Assembly: GCF_003860405.1 (NCBI RefSeq)
Contig: NZ_CP034170.1
Coordinates: 3,224,001-3,288,000 of the forward strand
Source of the DNA: Nakamurella antarctica
GTDB lineage: Bacteria; Actinomycetota; Actinomycetes; Mycobacteriales; Nakamurellaceae
Length of the DNA: 64,000 nucleotides
Reading direction: 5' to 3'
The stretch's first letter is position 1. Every line of letters begins with the position of its first letter. Under the pieces are notes generated by a model, which was not told where the DNA came from, did no database searches, and worked only from the letters and a program-made list of their open reading frames with translations. Both the position numbers and the translations under genes were made by a program. Below are positions 63,145-64,000 of the stretch, piece after piece.

Positions 63145-63190
63145 GTGTCTCATAACTGTTCTGTCTCGAATCTCATGGCTTGTGGGACTG
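63145..63190. repeat. Palindromic site S6
   Basis: GTGTCTCATAAC at 63145-63156 is identical to the outer arm of S2, and TGTCTCGAATCTCA follows at the same spacing; by eye 22 of 31 bases of the left half match S2. The right half is diverged. It separates cassette genes 2 and 3. Confidence 0.65.
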
Positions 63191-63292
63191 GTGCGCCCGT
63201 TGCCGCTGCGGGTGGTGGCGTTTTCAATGTGCATCCGAGGAGAGACATGCGCGCTGGGTGAGTGGACTCTTGTCGGTGCCTATGCTTGACTC

Positions 63293-63898
63293 GTGGCAAA
63301 TTCGGCGGAGTTCGCATACTCCCGGCGCGCGGAAGATTACATCAATCTTCTTGGTTCGATGAGTGCAGTGCATCCTTCGGATCAGCAACTCGTGGCCACC
63401 TGGGCGGATAGCCTTGAGGGCGACGCCATCGATGCCGGGTGCGGGCCGGGCCATTGGACGGACTTCCTCAGCGAGCGCGGGGTCGCCGCCCGTGGAATTG
63501 ACCAAGTGCCCGAGTTCGTTGAAAGTGCTTGCTCCACGTATCCCAGCCGTGCGTTCCTAGTGGGAAACCTCGAGACTCTGGATGCCAGCACTTGCTCAGT
63601 AGGTGGGGTGCTCGCTTGGTACTCGCTCATTCACCATGAGCCGGACAAAATCCATATCCCATTGCACGAGTTTCATCGTGTGCTGCGGCCCGGTGGTGGA
63701 CTGCTGGTCGGCTTCTTTGAGGGCGCCACCGTGGAGAAATTCGCGCACGCAGTCTTTCCTGCTTACCGGTGGCCGGTGAGTGCCTTTAGTGAGAAGTTAA
63801 GAGCGGTGGGGTTCGACGTAATCGAAACGCATGCACGATCGACAGCTGGTCAACGGCCCCACGGGGCCATCCAGGCGCGACGCAGAGGGCGCCCGTAA
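63293..63898 (+). CDS. SAM-dependent methyltransferase, class I (cassette gene 3)
   Basis: A 201-residue methyltransferase. Motif I is AIDAGCGPGHWTDFL, followed by an acidic post-I residue in ARGIDQVPEFVE, then LETLDAS, LAWYSLIHH and HRVLRPGGGLLVGFFEG. GTG 63293 start. Related small methyltransferases act on small molecules; substrate unknown. Flanked by S6 and S2. Confidence 0.85.
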   Translation: MANSAEFAYSRRAEDYINLLGSMSAVHPSDQQLVATWADSLEGDAIDAGCGPGHWTDFLSERGVAARGIDQVPEFVESACSTYPSRAFLVGNLETLDASTCSVGGVLAWYSLIHHEPDKIHIPLHEFHRVLRPGGGLLVGFFEGATVEKFAHAVFPAYRWPVSAFSEKLRAVGFDVIETHARSTAGQRPHGAIQARRRGRP

Positions 63899-63930
63899 CC
63901 GCATCGACTCAAATACGTAGTCGTCGTAGA

Positions 63931-63992
63931 GTGTCTCATAACCTAAATGCCTCGTAACCCATGGGTTACGAGGCATTTCGGTTATGAGACAC
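63931..63992. repeat. Palindromic site S2, 62-bp near-perfect
   Basis: Two 31-base arms, complementary except for one pair, around CCCATGGG. Each arm holds two direct copies of TGYCTCRTAACC 16 bases apart (63932 and 63948). This is the clearest copy of the site and serves as reference for S1 and S3-S6. Confidence 0.85.
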
Positions 63993-64000
63993 ATCGCCCG

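Noticed and set aside
61822-63992. Classical integron attC sites
   Set aside because: The palindromes have attC-like length, but the core GTTRRRY/RYYYAAC pair is not present and no IntI-type tyrosine integrase is in the window.

Overview
The window comes from a high-GC Gram-positive bacterium (Actinomycetota). The signs are high GC, frequent GTG starts, a sortase-type LPXTG surface protein, lipoproteins, and a DeoR-galTEK cluster. I cannot name the genus. No CRISPR array, tRNA or rRNA was seen.

Region 1 (1-40.3 kb) is ordinary chromosome. It holds the 3' end of a phytoene synthase-like gene, a zinc alcohol dehydrogenase, a 1428-residue LPATG-anchored wall protein, threonine dehydratase, and an NfeD-flotillin pair. 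Next come a DeoR regulator with galT-galE-galK, and a convergent sugar ABC transporter (binding protein, two permeases, LacI regulator). These are followed by pyridoxal kinase, a zinc-protease-like lipoprotein, SIMPL, LysR, an EamA exporter, a universal stress protein, a helicase-associated-domain protein, a DUF2254 membrane protein and DnaB helicase. The region ends with a PadR-ATPase-permease ABC operon, a Bcr/CflA efflux pump, a diguanylate cyclase and a frameshifted lipase-like hydrolase. DnaA-box-like sites lie upstream of dnaB.

Region 2 (about 40.4-61.1 kb) is an accessory island of broken Rhs/YD-repeat genes. At least seven Rhs pieces lack any N-terminal cage-forming part. Five keep a distinct C-terminal tail, and those five are followed by small genes that are candidate immunity genes. 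The modules are mixed with IS256, IS30, IS3 and IS481 remnants, toxin-antitoxin pieces (VbhA-Fic, a zeta-like toxin fused in frame to an Rhs core, MNT-HEPN), serine recombinases, an ECF sigma/anti-sigma pair and a secreted I36-type inhibitor. Two related toxin-immunity modules lie in opposite orientation and form roughly 2-kb inverted repeats around a 4.5-kb segment.

Region 3 (about 56.7-64 kb, overlapping region 2) carries six related palindromic sites. Their shared motif is TGTCTCATAACC / GGTTACGAGRCA. From 61.8 kb on they alternate with single genes (site-gene-site-gene-site-gene-site), like a gene-cassette array. Two serine recombinases lie beside them: one has Trp in place of the catalytic Ser, the other is frameshifted.

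Several genes are broken by one-base shifts, mostly a missing G or C, often in short G or C runs. Some may be sequencing errors; they need read-level checking before being called pseudogenes.
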